64,000 nucleotides of DNA, from positions 6,150,001 through 6,214,000 of the forward strand of contig NZ_CP109598.1 of assembly GCF_036327775.1 (NCBI RefSeq), in the 5' to 3' direction. This DNA comes from Streptomyces sp. NBC_01498. Its GTDB lineage: Bacteria; Actinomycetota; Actinomycetes; Streptomycetales; Streptomycetaceae. The notes below the pieces were generated by a model. The model was not told the DNA's origin. It was given only the letters and a program-made list of their open reading frames with translations, and did not search any database. A program made the position numbers and the translations under genes. Shown piece after piece: positions 40,393 through 49,413 of this stretch (position 1 is its first letter; the number at the start of each line of letters is the position of its first letter).

Positions 40393-41028
40393 ATGACCCC
40401 CACCTTTCCGGACGTTTCCATCAGCACCGAGCGGCTGGTGCTACGCGCGTTCGAGATCGCGGACATTCCGGCCTACACCGAGATGATGAACGACGAACCG
40501 GTCGTCGGGTGGATGTCGGCGCCGTACCCGTACACCGGCCAGGACGCCGAGGAATGGGTGCGCCGCCTCGCTCCGGCGGAACGCACCAAGGGGCGCGGAC
40601 TGGTCTTCGCCGTCACCGAGTTCCTGACCCAGCGCCTCGTCGGTCTCACCCGCCTCCAGAACACCGACTGGCGCACCCGCGCGACCGAGGTCTCGTACAT
40701 CACCGCCCCCTGGGCGCGCGGTGAGGGTTACGCCACCGAATCGGTGCTCGCCGTCGCGCAGTGGCTCTTCCGCGACCAGACCTTCGAGCGCATCGAGTTG
40801 CGCACCGCCGCCGACAACACCGCGGCCCAGCAGGTCGCGCAGAAGGCCGGCTGCATCAGCGAGGGAGTCCTGCGCAACGCCTGGATAGCGCGCACGCGTA
40901 CGGAGGCCGGCTGGACCGACATCCGTACGGATCTCATCGTCTGGAGCCTGCTGCCCGAGGACCTCGAAGGCGTCGCCGACCAGATGGCGGACGCCGGCGG
41001 CTACGGGGCCTACCCCGACTGGAACTGA
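40393..41028 (+). CDS. RimJ/RimL-type GNAT acetyltransferase
   Basis: A 211-residue acetyltransferase of the RimJ/RimL group: STERLVLRAFEIADIPAYTE at the N-terminus and APWARGEGYATESVLAVAQW (CoA-binding) with ELRTAADNTAAQQVAQKAGC later. The ATG at 40393 has GGAG 6 nt upstream and is preferred; ATG 40381 (four codons longer) has GAGG too close. Target may be a protein N-terminus or small molecule. Confidence 0.88.
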   Translation: MTPTFPDVSISTERLVLRAFEIADIPAYTEMMNDEPVVGWMSAPYPYTGQDAEEWVRRLAPAERTKGRGLVFAVTEFLTQRLVGLTRLQNTDWRTRATEVSYITAPWARGEGYATESVLAVAQWLFRDQTFERIELRTAADNTAAQQVAQKAGCISEGVLRNAWIARTRTEAGWTDIRTDLIVWSLLPEDLEGVADQMADAGGYGAYPDWN

Positions 41029-41389
41029 GCCCCGCCGTCCACCTCGGCGGAGCCGGCGAGGGCGACGGCCCGCGCGCTCCCGCACCCCCGGCGGACCGCA
41101 CCCCGGCCGACGGGTACCCTCACACGCACCGCCCCGACGCGGACCCGGCCCGCACGACCCGTCCGCGACGGCTCCGGCCTGCGGCGAAACAGCCCGACGA
41201 CCTGGCACGACGGCCCGATACGGCACCACCAGCCGGCGCGACGGCCCGGCACGGCAGCACGACCCGCCACCACGTCCCGGCACGACGGACCGACCGCCCC
41301 ACCCGGCGACCGGACCGGATCCGACGACCCGGCAGCACGACTCCGCACCACGACCCGACCGCCCGACGACCCAGGGGAGACTGACGACG
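41029..41389. other. Intergenic region with degenerate CACGAC/CGACC repeats
   Basis: Low-complexity G+C sequence built from irregular GGCACGACGGCCCG-like units (about 41165-41350). A possible -10 TACCCT at 41116-41121 and GGGGAGA before the cobL start. No cobalamin riboswitch motif was seen. Confidence 0.5.
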
Positions 41390-42610
41390 ATGGCCGACCG
41401 CGTGACGGTGATCGGCTGGGACGGCACGCCCCTCGCGCCCGCGGCCACGTCCGCCCTCGCCGCCGCCACCCTGGTGGCCGGGGCCGCCCACCATCTCGCC
41501 CTGCCGGAGATACCGCCCGACGCCGAACGCGTCCGCCTCGGCAGTATCGACCTCGCCGCCCGCCGGATCGCCGGACACCGCGGCAGCGCCGTCGTCCTCG
41601 CCGACGGCGACCCCGGATTCTTCGGAGTCGTCCGCACCCTCCGCGCCCCCGAGCACGGACTCGAGGTCGAGGTCGTCCCCGCCGTCTCCGCCGTGGCCAC
41701 CGCCTTCGCCCGCGCCGGGATGCCCTGGGACGACGCCCGGGTGGTGGTCGCCCAGCAGCGCACCCTGCGCCGCGCGGTCAATGTGTGCCGGGCCCACACC
41801 AAGGTCGCCGTCCTCACCTCCCCGGGCGCCGGACCCGCCGAACTCGCCCTGCTCCTCCAGGGAGTTCACCGCACCTTCGTCATCTGCGAGGAACTGGGCA
41901 CCGACCGCGAACAGGTCACCGTCCTCACCTCCGACAAGGCCGCCGACCACGTCTGGCGCGATCCCAACGTGGTCCTCGTCGTCGGCGGCATCGGCACCGC
42001 GCCCGTCCGCACCGGCGGCTGGATCGCCGGCCACGACGCCGAGTACCCGCCCGCCGTGCGCGGTTGGGCGCTGCCCTCCGAGGAGTACGGCATCGACCTC
42101 GGCGAGGGCGAGTCGACCTGGCTGCGCGCGGCCCAGCTGGCCCGGCTCGGCGCCCGGACCGGCGACCTGGTCTGGGACATCGGGTCCGGCAGCGGCGCGG
42201 TCGCCGCCGAGGCGGGACGCCTCGGAGCCGCCGTGATCGCCGTCGACGCGGAACCGGGGGCGTGCGCGAGTACGGCCGCCGCCGCCCGGCGCGCCGGTGT
42301 ACAGCTCGAAGTCGTGGAAGGCCGCGCGCCCCAGGTGCTGGAGGACCTGCCCGAGCCCGACGTCGTACGCATCGGCGGCGGGGGACTGGACGTCGTCGTC
42401 GCCTGCGCCGACCGCAGACCCGCGCGCATCGTGACCCACGCGGCGACCCGGGACGACGCCGAGGCGATCTGCGCGGCCCTCCGCGAGGGCGGTTACACGG
42501 TGGAGTGCGTACTGCTCCAGTCCGTCGACATGGACACCGGAGCCTGGCTGGAGCGCGAACGCTCCGTCGTCTTCCTGGTCGTCGGCAGCCGGCCCGACCG
42601 CGCCCACTGA
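41390..42610 (+). CDS. cobL: Bifunctional precorrin-6Y/cobalt-precorrin C5,C15-methyltransferase
   Basis: A 406-residue CbiE-CbiT fusion of corrin ring synthesis: two SAM-dependent methylations (C5, C15) and decarboxylation of the C12 acetate. The N-terminal CbiE-type methylase domain has LADGDPGFFGVVRTL. The C-terminal Rossmann CbiT domain (from about residue 215) begins ALPSEEYGIDLGEGESTWLR and has DIGSGSGAVAAEAGRLG. ATG at 41390 with GGGGAGA. Followed by cobT 370 bp later and cobA further on, forming a corrinoid gene block. Confidence 0.95.
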   Translation: MADRVTVIGWDGTPLAPAATSALAAATLVAGAAHHLALPEIPPDAERVRLGSIDLAARRIAGHRGSAVVLADGDPGFFGVVRTLRAPEHGLEVEVVPAVSAVATAFARAGMPWDDARVVVAQQRTLRRAVNVCRAHTKVAVLTSPGAGPAELALLLQGVHRTFVICEELGTDREQVTVLTSDKAADHVWRDPNVVLVVGGIGTAPVRTGGWIAGHDAEYPPAVRGWALPSEEYGIDLGEGESTWLRAAQLARLGARTGDLVWDIGSGSGAVAAEAGRLGAAVIAVDAEPGACASTAAAARRAGVQLEVVEGRAPQVLEDLPEPDVVRIGGGGLDVVVACADRRPARIVTHAATRDDAEAICAALREGGYTVECVLLQSVDMDTGAWLERERSVVFLVVGSRPDRAH

Positions 42611-42782
42611 TCCGGTGCGATTCGGCCCTCCCTACCTGGCAGACCGTGGCTGTCAGCGGCGCGAGGTACGCTGAGCGACCGTTGTACCGCGGCCGGGCGT
42701 TCGTCGGTTCGTTCGTCAATGTCCGGAAAAGGGGGGCGGTTTGGCCCCTCATGTGGTACGGCTGCACCGGGGGAGGCGCAAC

Positions 42783-42848
42783 GTGGCGCAGCCCACAGCA
42801 CGCCGCCGCGGATCACCGCGTGTCGGTCACGAACGGCCGCGAGAATAG
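42783..42848 (+). CDS. Possible 21-aa basic peptide upstream of cobT
   Basis: GTG at 42783 preceded by GGGGGAGG with a 6-nt spacer; the encoded MAQPTARRRGSPRVGHERPR-type peptide is rich in Arg and Pro. It may be a leader peptide or chance. No homologue recalled. Confidence 0.35.
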   Translation: MAQPTARRRGSPRVGHERPRE

Positions 42849-42980
42849 GTGAGGGTCGCGGTTCGTCTCGTGCCGCGCGGCGCCCCCGCTCGTTGACACT
42901 GACGGGCGCCGGACGCGCCGCCGCATCGGGCGCCCCGGTCGAAGGGCCGAAGGAGCACAACCAATGGGCGAGGGGTACGC

Positions 42981-45900
42981 ATGACCGACACCGGCCAGGT
43001 CCTGGGCGAGGGACAGCCGGAGAACGCAGGCATGGTGGAGCAGCCGGGCGACCCCGCCGCCGGTTCCTACGCCTACCTGGGCCCCTCCGAGAGTGCTTCC
43101 GAGGACGACGACCTTCTCCTGATGCCGAGTTCGCAGGGCGCCTGGGGCGACCCGATGCCCGCGCCCCCGTCGGAGCCCTTCGCGCCGGTCGCGCACGCCG
43201 TGCCCGAGCCCGCGCACGCGGCGCAGATCCCCCACCAGCACCAGACGGTTCAGGGCGGGTACGCGCCGCAGCAGCCGCAGTCGCCGCTCGCGACGTACGC
43301 CGAGCCGGACCCGCACTATCAGGCGCGTCCCGAGGCGCCGGGCCCGACGGCGTACGAGGCGGAGCCGCAGTTCGCGCCCGCCGCTCCGGTGACCGAGGGC
43401 CTTCCGCACTACGAGGCGCCCGAGCCGAGCCACCCGGGGACCCACCCGGAGCAGGTTCCCGTACAGCACGTTCCCGTACAGCAGACCGAGTTCGTGGCGG
43501 CGCCCGAGACGTACGCGGCGGCGGAGGCTCCCGTGGAGCCCCCGGCCCCGGAGCAGGCCGTCGCGCAGTCCGCCCCCGAGCCCGCGCAGGAGGCCCTTCC
43601 CGACGCGCCGCAGGTGGTCGCCGAGGCTCCGGTGGAGCCCGTCCCGGTGGAGCCCGTTCCGCCGGAGGCGGCGGCGCCCGCACCCGAGCCGGGCGCGCCC
43701 GGGACCGGGTCCGTACGGGTCCCCACCGCCACGGCCACGCCGACGCCCCCGCCCTCGCGCAGGCCGCTCCATCTGGGCCCGCCGATGCCCGACTCGACGG
43801 GTGGAGTGGTGCGTTCGCTGGCCGACCGGGGCCCCACGCACACACCGCCCCACCCCATGCGGGTACGGCCGCAGGCGCCGCCGCCGGTCAGTGGCGCGCG
43901 GTATCTGGACGTCCCGGTCGAGGAGGCCGCCGCGCTGCCGGGGCCGCAGCTCGGAGCCATTCCGGTGCCCGGCGCGGACCCGTGGGTGTCCCTGCCGCCG
44001 CTGCCCGAGACACCGGTGGAGGCCCCGGCCGCCCCGGTGGCCGTGACGGCGGAGCTCGGGGCCGAGGCGTGGGCGGAGCCCGCACCGGAGGCGACGGTGG
44101 AGCAGGCCGCTCCCGGGGCACCCGAAGAAACGGTCGTCCCCGACCCCGACGTGGCGCCCCCGCCCGCCCCCGAGCCGGTGCTCCAGGTGGCCCCGGAGCC
44201 GGTGGCCGAGCCCGTCGCCCCGTCCCCCGAGCCCGCTCCGGAGCCGGTGGCCGAGGCGCCGGTCGCGGAGGAACCGGCCGTCGCGGAGGCGCCGTTGGCC
44301 GAGGAGCCCGTGGCGCAGCCCGGACCCGGATCCGTACCCGAGCCTGTCGTGGTGGACGAGGCACCCGTCGTCGAGCCGGCCGCGCCGGTCGAGGCGGAGG
44401 AGCAGCGCGAGCCGATAGCGCCGGCCCCCGCCGACCCGGCGACCGCGTCGGCCGACCCGTCGGCGACCGCCGAGTTCGAGCCGGAGCCCGCTGTCGCCGC
44501 ACCCGCACCCGCACCCGCGCCGGAGCCGGAAGCAGCCCTTGCCGAGCCCGAGTTGGAACCCGAGCCCGAGTTCGAACCGGAGCCCGAGCCGGTCGCGGTG
44601 GTGGAGGAGCCCGTAGCGGCGCCCGAGCCCGAGCCCGCTCCGGCCGCCGCCGCCCAGCCGGTCGCCGAGACCGGCCCCGTCGCGGCCCCGGCCCCCGAGC
44701 CCGCCGCCGACATCGAGCCGGGACCCGGGACCGAGCCCCCGCTCACCGCCACCGACGTCCCCGCTGCCCCCGCCGTCGCCGTCGACGTGTCCCCGCCGGC
44801 CCCCGGCTACGACGACGCCGAGCGCGAGGCCGTCCTGCGCGTCATGCGCGAACGGCGCGACATCCGCAAGGGCTTCCGCTCCGACCCCGTCCCGCACGAG
44901 GTCCTGCTGCGCGTCCTCGAAGCCGCGCACACCGCGCCCAGCGTCGGCCACTCGCAGCCCTGGGACTTCGTCGTCATCCGTTCCGCCGAGACCCGGCAGA
45001 CCATGCACGAACTGGCCCAGCGCCAGCGCGACGCCTACGCCAAGTCGCTCCCCAAGGGCCGGGCCAAGCAGTTCAAGGAACTGAAGATCGAGGCCATCCT
45101 CGACACCCCGGTGAACATCGTCGTCACCGCCGACCCCACCCGCGGCGGCCGGCACACCCTCGGCCGTCACACCCAGCCGCAGATGGCGCCGTACTCCTCC
45201 GCCCTCGCCGTCGAGAACCTGTGGCTCGCCGCCCGCGCCGAAGGACTCGGTGTCGGCTGGGTCAGCTTCTTCGACGAGCGCGAGATGGTCCGCGCGCTCG
45301 GCCTCCCCGAACACCTGGACGTGGTGGCGTACCTCTGCGTCGGCTACGTGGACGAGTTCCCGGAGGAGCCCGAACTCGCCCAGGCGGGCTGGTCCAAGCG
45401 CCGCCCGCTGTCCTGGGTCGTCCACGAGGAGACGTACGGCCGCCGGGCGCTGCCCGGTGAGGAGCCGCACGACCTGCTCAAGGAGACCATCGCCGGTATC
45501 CGCCCTCTCGACGCCAAGGCGCTCGGCGAGGCGTGGGAACGCCAGAAGCGGATGACCAAGCCCGCCGGGGCGCTCGGCATGCTGGAGATCATCTCCGCAC
45601 AGCTCAGCGGCCTTTCCCGGATGTGCCCGCCGCCGATCCCGGAGCCCGCGGCCGTCGCGGTCTTCGCGGGCGACCACGGTGTGCACGCGCAGGGCGTCAC
45701 CCACTGGCCCCAGGAGGTGACGGCGCAGATGGTCGCCAACTTCCTCTCCGGCGGCGCGGTCTGCAACGCCTTCGCCACCCAGGTCGGCGCCGAGGTCTGC
45801 GTCATCGACGTCGGCGTCGCGGGCGAACTGCCCGCCACCACCGGCCTGTTGCCCCGCAAGGTCCGCCCCGGCACGGCCGACTTCACCACCGGCCCCGCGC

Positions 45901-46523
45901 TCACCCGCGAAGAGGTGCTGGCCGCGATCGAGGTGGGCATCGAGACCGCCCGCGATCTGGTCGCGGCGGGCAACAAGGGCCTGCTCACCGGCGAGATGGG
46001 CATAGCGAACACCACCGCCTGCGCCGCGCTGATCTCGGTCTACACCGACCTGGACCCGGCGGAGGTCACCGGGCGCGGCACCGGCATCAACGACGAGACG
46101 CTCGCCCGCAAGGTCGATGTCGTCCGGCGCGGCCTCGAACTCCACCGCCCCGACCCCGCCGACCCCATCGGGGTCCTCGCGGCCTTCGGCGGCCTGGAGC
46201 AGGCGGCGCTCGTCGGATTCCTGCTGGGCGGCGCGTCGCTGCGGACACCGGTCGTCCTCGACGGTGTCAGCGCGGGCGCGGCGGCGCTCGTCGCCCGCGC
46301 CATCGCCCCCGAGGCACTGGCCGCCTGCATCGCCGGCCACCGCAGCGCCGAACCGGGTCATGTGGCGGCTCTGAACAAGCTGGGCCTGCGTCCCCTGATC
46401 GACCTGGACCTCAGGCTGGGCGAGGGCACGGGCGCCCTGCTGGCACTCCCGGTCATCCAGAGCGCGGCGCGGGCGATGCACGAGGTGGCGACGTTCGACT
46501 CGGCGGGAGTGACGGAGAAGTAG
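42981..46523 (+). CDS. cobT: BluB-CobT fusion with long acidic Pro/Ala N-terminal region
   Basis: An 1180-residue protein with three parts. Residues about 1-610 are low-complexity, rich in Pro/Ala/Glu/Val (repeats such as EPEPEFEPEPEPVAVVEEPV), predicted disordered. Residues about 612-830 are a BluB-type nitroreductase fold (MRERRDIRKGFRSDPVPHEV, APSVGHSQPWDFVVI), which makes 5,6-dimethylbenzimidazole from FMNH2. Residues about 836-1180 are CobT, which transfers the base to nicotinate mononucleotide (PAGALGMLEIISAQLSG; catalytic Glu in LDLRLGEGTGA). One protein would thus make and activate the lower ligand of B12. ATG at 42981 with GAGGGG upstream. CobT usually has about 350 residues. Confidence 0.93.
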   Translation: MTDTGQVLGEGQPENAGMVEQPGDPAAGSYAYLGPSESASEDDDLLLMPSSQGAWGDPMPAPPSEPFAPVAHAVPEPAHAAQIPHQHQTVQGGYAPQQPQSPLATYAEPDPHYQARPEAPGPTAYEAEPQFAPAAPVTEGLPHYEAPEPSHPGTHPEQVPVQHVPVQQTEFVAAPETYAAAEAPVEPPAPEQAVAQSAPEPAQEALPDAPQVVAEAPVEPVPVEPVPPEAAAPAPEPGAPGTGSVRVPTATATPTPPPSRRPLHLGPPMPDSTGGVVRSLADRGPTHTPPHPMRVRPQAPPPVSGARYLDVPVEEAAALPGPQLGAIPVPGADPWVSLPPLPETPVEAPAAPVAVTAELGAEAWAEPAPEATVEQAAPGAPEETVVPDPDVAPPPAPEPVLQVAPEPVAEPVAPSPEPAPEPVAEAPVAEEPAVAEAPLAEEPVAQPGPGSVPEPVVVDEAPVVEPAAPVEAEEQREPIAPAPADPATASADPSATAEFEPEPAVAAPAPAPAPEPEAALAEPELEPEPEFEPEPEPVAVVEEPVAAPEPEPAPAAAAQPVAETGPVAAPAPEPAADIEPGPGTEPPLTATDVPAAPAVAVDVSPPAPGYDDAEREAVLRVMRERRDIRKGFRSDPVPHEVLLRVLEAAHTAPSVGHSQPWDFVVIRSAETRQTMHELAQRQRDAYAKSLPKGRAKQFKELKIEAILDTPVNIVVTADPTRGGRHTLGRHTQPQMAPYSSALAVENLWLAARAEGLGVGWVSFFDEREMVRALGLPEHLDVVAYLCVGYVDEFPEEPELAQAGWSKRRPLSWVVHEETYGRRALPGEEPHDLLKETIAGIRPLDAKALGEAWERQKRMTKPAGALGMLEIISAQLSGLSRMCPPPIPEPAAVAVFAGDHGVHAQGVTHWPQEVTAQMVANFLSGGAVCNAFATQVGAEVCVIDVGVAGELPATTGLLPRKVRPGTADFTTGPALTREEVLAAIEVGIETARDLVAAGNKGLLTGEMGIANTTACAALISVYTDLDPAEVTGRGTGINDETLARKVDVVRRGLELHRPDPADPIGVLAAFGGLEQAALVGFLLGGASLRTPVVLDGVSAGAAALVARAIAPEALAACIAGHRSAEPGHVAALNKLGLRPLIDLDLRLGEGTGALLALPVIQSAARAMHEVATFDSAGVTEK

Positions 46524-46537
46524 CCCCGGTGGCATGC

Positions 46538-46561
46538 GGGGTCGGGGCTTTCCCCGACCCC
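46538..46561 (+). terminator. Terminator after cobT
   Basis: Perfect 10-bp inverted repeat GGGGTCGGGG / CCCCGACCCC with loop CTTT, 14 nt after the stop. Confidence 0.85.
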
Positions 46562-46641
46562 ACCCGGTCCGGTCCTGTCCGCGACGGGGACCGGATACGC
46601 CGATCAGGAAGGCCCGGTGCGACGGGAGAGGACAACTGCCC

Positions 46642-47046
46642 ATGCGGGAACGGCTCTACCCGGTGGACCCGAAGTCGGCCGACAGGGACGGGACGCCGCC
46701 TCCGTCGGAGAACCGCTGCCTGAAGCACGCCGAGACGCGACGCCCCCAGTTCTGGGGGCTCCGGGCGAAGCGTCACATCAAGGCTGGTGACCGGCTCTGG
46801 ATCTACTTCAAGCTCCCCCTCGGACGCGTCGCGGCGATGGCCGACGTCGAGGACGAACCGTACGAGATCACGCACGATCCCGACGGGTTCCTGTGGGAGT
46901 TCCCCGCCCTGCTGAACCTCGACGCGACGCGTGCCCTGAACCGAGATCCCGTCCCGCTCCAGGACTTCGCCGACAAGCGGTTCCAAGGGGTTCACGGAGT
47001 CTCCGACGCGGACCTGGTGACCTTTCGCGGGCACGCGGGCATGTGA
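46642..47046 (+). CDS. EVE/PUA-like domain protein (uncharacterised)
   Basis: A 134-residue soluble protein. The segment HIKAGDRLWIYFKLPLGRVA followed by AMADVEDEPYEI resembles the second half of EVE/PUA-like beta barrels, which bind modified bases in RNA or DNA. The N-terminal third (ENRCLKHAETRRPQFWGLRA) is less typical. Start ATG 46642 with GGAGAGG upstream; the frame continues back to 46534 but would cross the cobT terminator. It could be a divergent or shortened member; function unknown. Confidence 0.65.
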   Translation: MRERLYPVDPKSADRDGTPPPSENRCLKHAETRRPQFWGLRAKRHIKAGDRLWIYFKLPLGRVAAMADVEDEPYEITHDPDGFLWEFPALLNLDATRALNRDPVPLQDFADKRFQGVHGVSDADLVTFRGHAGM

Positions 47047-47276
47047 CCGTCCGGGGGCGCGGGCCCGGTGACTCACGGCCCGCAGGAGGGGACACCGGGC
47101 GGGCCGCCGCCCGCGCCCCGTCCGCCCCCCGCGCGGCTCCTCGGCCGCCGAGGTCCCGGGAGACGCGCCCCGCCCTCCCACTAAACTGGGACCGCGCCCC
47201 ACCAGCCCCTTCACCACCACGGATCCCGGCGTACATCCGCCCCGTCCGCACCTTCTCCAGAGGAGCCCGCACCGCC

Positions 47277-48584
47277 ATGGCCGAGCATCCCGCCTACCCC
47301 GTCGGACTCCGTCTGGCCGGGCGGCGCGTCGTCGTCGTCGGCGGTGGCCAGGTCGCCCAGCGCCGGCTGCCGGCCCTCCTCGCGACCGGCGCCGACATCC
47401 TGCTCGTGTCGCCGTCCGCGACCCCCTCCGTCGAGGCCATGGCCGACGCCGGCGAACTGCGCTGGGAGCGCCGCCCGTACGCCGACGGCGACCTCCGCGA
47501 CGCCTGGTACGTCCTGGTCGCCTCCAGTGACACCGACGCCAACACCCGCGCCTCCGCCGAGGCCGAACGCGACCGGACCTGGTGCGTCCGCAGCGACGAC
47601 GCCGAGGCCGCCACCGCCTGGACCCCGGCCACCGGCCGCAGCGCGGGCGTCACCGTCGCGGTCCTCACCGGACGTGACCCCCGGCGTTCCGCCGGGGTGC
47701 GCGACGCCATCGTGGAGGGCCTGCGCGACGGCACCCTCGCCGCACCCCGCCACCGCACCCGGACCCCCGGCGTGGCCCTCGTCGGCGGCGGCCCCGGCGA
47801 CCCGGAACTGATCACCGTGCGCGGCAGGCGCCTGCTCGCCGAGGCCGACGTCGTCATCGCCGACCGCCTCGGCCCCCGCGACCTCCTCGACGAACTCCCG
47901 CCGCACGTCGAGGTCATCGACGCCGCGAAGATCCCGTACGGCCGCTACATGGCCCAGGAGGCCATCAACCACGCGCTGATCGAGCACGCCAGGGCGGGCA
48001 AGGCCGTCGTACGGCTCAAGGGCGGCGACCCCTTCGTCTTCGGCCGGGGCATGGAGGAGGCCCAGGCCCTCGCGGAGGCGGGCATCGCCTGCACGGTCGT
48101 CCCCGGCATCTCCAGCTCCATCAGCGTCCCCGGCGCGGCGGGCATCCCCGTCACCCACCGGGGCGTGGCCCACGAGTTCACCGTGGTCAGCGGCCATGTC
48201 GCCCCCGACGACGCGCGCTCCCTGGTCGACTGGCCGGCCCTCGCCCGGCTGCGCGGCACGCTCGTCCTGCTCATGGCCGTCGACAAGATCGGGGCCATTG
48301 CCCGTACCCTCGTCGACCACGGCAAACCGCCCTCGACGCCCGTGGCTCTCGTCCAGGAAGGCACCACGGCCGCCCAGCGCCGGGTCGACGCGACCCTCGC
48401 CACGGCCGCCGACGCCGTCCGGGAACACGACGTACGCCCCCCGGCCGTGATCGTCATCGGCGACGTGGTCGCGATCGGCACCCCGGCATCCAGCCACGGC
48501 AACGGCACCGGCGCCGACCCCAAGCCCGCCTCCGACGAAGGCGACGCCTCCGCCGACGACAGCACCGGTGGCGACCGTGGCTGA
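47277..48584 (+). CDS. cobA: Uroporphyrinogen-III C-methyltransferase fused to precorrin-2 dehydrogenase
   Basis: A 435-residue CysG-like fusion. The N-terminal NAD-binding domain (residues about 1-150; GRRVVVVGGGQVAQRRLPAL) oxidises precorrin-2 to sirohydrochlorin. The C-terminal SUMT domain (about 160-405; VALVGGGPGDPELITVRGRR, DRLGPRDLLDELP, VVRLKGGDPFVFGRG) makes two SAM-dependent methylations. The last 30 residues are a Ser/Asp/Gly tail. It feeds both siroheme and B12 synthesis. ATG at 47277. The TrmH gene starts inside its 3' end (17-bp overlap). Confidence 0.95.
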   Translation: MAEHPAYPVGLRLAGRRVVVVGGGQVAQRRLPALLATGADILLVSPSATPSVEAMADAGELRWERRPYADGDLRDAWYVLVASSDTDANTRASAEAERDRTWCVRSDDAEAATAWTPATGRSAGVTVAVLTGRDPRRSAGVRDAIVEGLRDGTLAAPRHRTRTPGVALVGGGPGDPELITVRGRRLLAEADVVIADRLGPRDLLDELPPHVEVIDAAKIPYGRYMAQEAINHALIEHARAGKAVVRLKGGDPFVFGRGMEEAQALAEAGIACTVVPGISSSISVPGAAGIPVTHRGVAHEFTVVSGHVAPDDARSLVDWPALARLRGTLVLLMAVDKIGAIARTLVDHGKPPSTPVALVQEGTTAAQRRVDATLATAADAVREHDVRPPAVIVIGDVVAIGTPASSHGNGTGADPKPASDEGDASADDSTGGDRG

Positions 48585-49407
48585 GATCGTCCCCGTCGAA
48601 GCGGCCCCGGACGGCTCCGCCGACCCCCGCCTCGCCGACTACACCGACCTCACCGACGTCGAACTCCGCCGCCGGCGTGAACCCGCCGAGGGCCTGTTCA
48701 TCGCCGAGGGCGAGAAGGTCGTACGCCGCGCACTGGCGGCCGGTTACGCGATGCGGTCCATGCTCCTGACACCCAAGTGGACCGACGTCATGCGCGACGT
48801 CATCGAGGAGACCTCCGCCCCCGTCTACCAGGTCGCCCCGGACCTGGCCGAACGCGTCACCGGCTACCACGTCCACCGCGGCGCGCTCGCCGCCATGCAC
48901 CGCCGGCCCCTGCCGCCGCCCGCCGACCTGCTCCGTACCGCGCACCGCGTCGCCGTCTTCGAGGACATGGTCGACCACGCCAACCTCGGCGCCGCCTTCC
49001 GCAACGCCGCCGCCCTCGGCGTGGACGCCGTCCTCCTCACCCCCCGCTGCGCCGACCCGCTCTACCGCCGCGCGGTGAAGGTCTCGATGGGCGCCGTGCT
49101 CCAGGTCCCCTGGACCCGGCTGGAGTCCTGGCCGCAGGACACCCGACTGCTCCGGGAGGCGGGCTTCGTCACCGCGGCGCTCTGCCTGGACGAGAAGTCG
49201 ATCACCGTCGACGCGCTCGCCGCGCGGCGCGACGACCGGCTAGCGCTCCTCTTCGGCACCGAGGGCGACGGACTGACCCCCGGCGCACTCGCCGCCGCCG
49301 ACCTGCGGGTGAGCATCCCCATGGACGCCGGGGTGGACTCCCTCAACGTCGCCGCCACCTCCGCCGTCGTCTTCTACATGACGCGGGCGGCCCGGCTCCG
49401 GGACTGA
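48568..49407 (+). CDS. TrmH/SpoU-family RNA 2'-O-methyltransferase
   Basis: A 279-residue SPOUT methyltransferase. All three motifs are seen: motif 1 HANLGAAFRNAAALGVDAVL, motif 2 LLFGTEGDGLTPGAL, motif 3 VSIPMDAGVDSLNVAATSAV with the knotted SAM site. The N-terminal RNA-binding region (EGLFIAEGEKVVRRALAAGY) is typical. GTG at 48568 overlaps the end of cobA; GTG 48577 is an alternative. tRNA or rRNA target not determined. Confidence 0.93.
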   Translation: MATVAEIVPVEAAPDGSADPRLADYTDLTDVELRRRREPAEGLFIAEGEKVVRRALAAGYAMRSMLLTPKWTDVMRDVIEETSAPVYQVAPDLAERVTGYHVHRGALAAMHRRPLPPPADLLRTAHRVAVFEDMVDHANLGAAFRNAAALGVDAVLLTPRCADPLYRRAVKVSMGAVLQVPWTRLESWPQDTRLLREAGFVTAALCLDEKSITVDALAARRDDRLALLFGTEGDGLTPGALAAADLRVSIPMDAGVDSLNVAATSAVVFYMTRAARLRD

Positions 49408-49413
49408 CCCCGG

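Noticed and set aside
41029..41389. Cobalamin riboswitch before cobL (also sought at 42611-42980 and 47047-47276)
   Set aside because: No B12-box-like GCCACTG or AGACCTGCC motif was found on either strand in these regions.
46534..46641. Longer start for the EVE-like protein at ATG 46534
   Set aside because: It would begin within the cobT terminator hairpin and lacks a ribosome binding site.
42813..46643. Minus-strand open frame of 1276 codons opposite cobT
   Set aside because: Antisense mirror of the Pro/Ala/Glu repeat region; Gly/Arg/Leu-rich with no motif.
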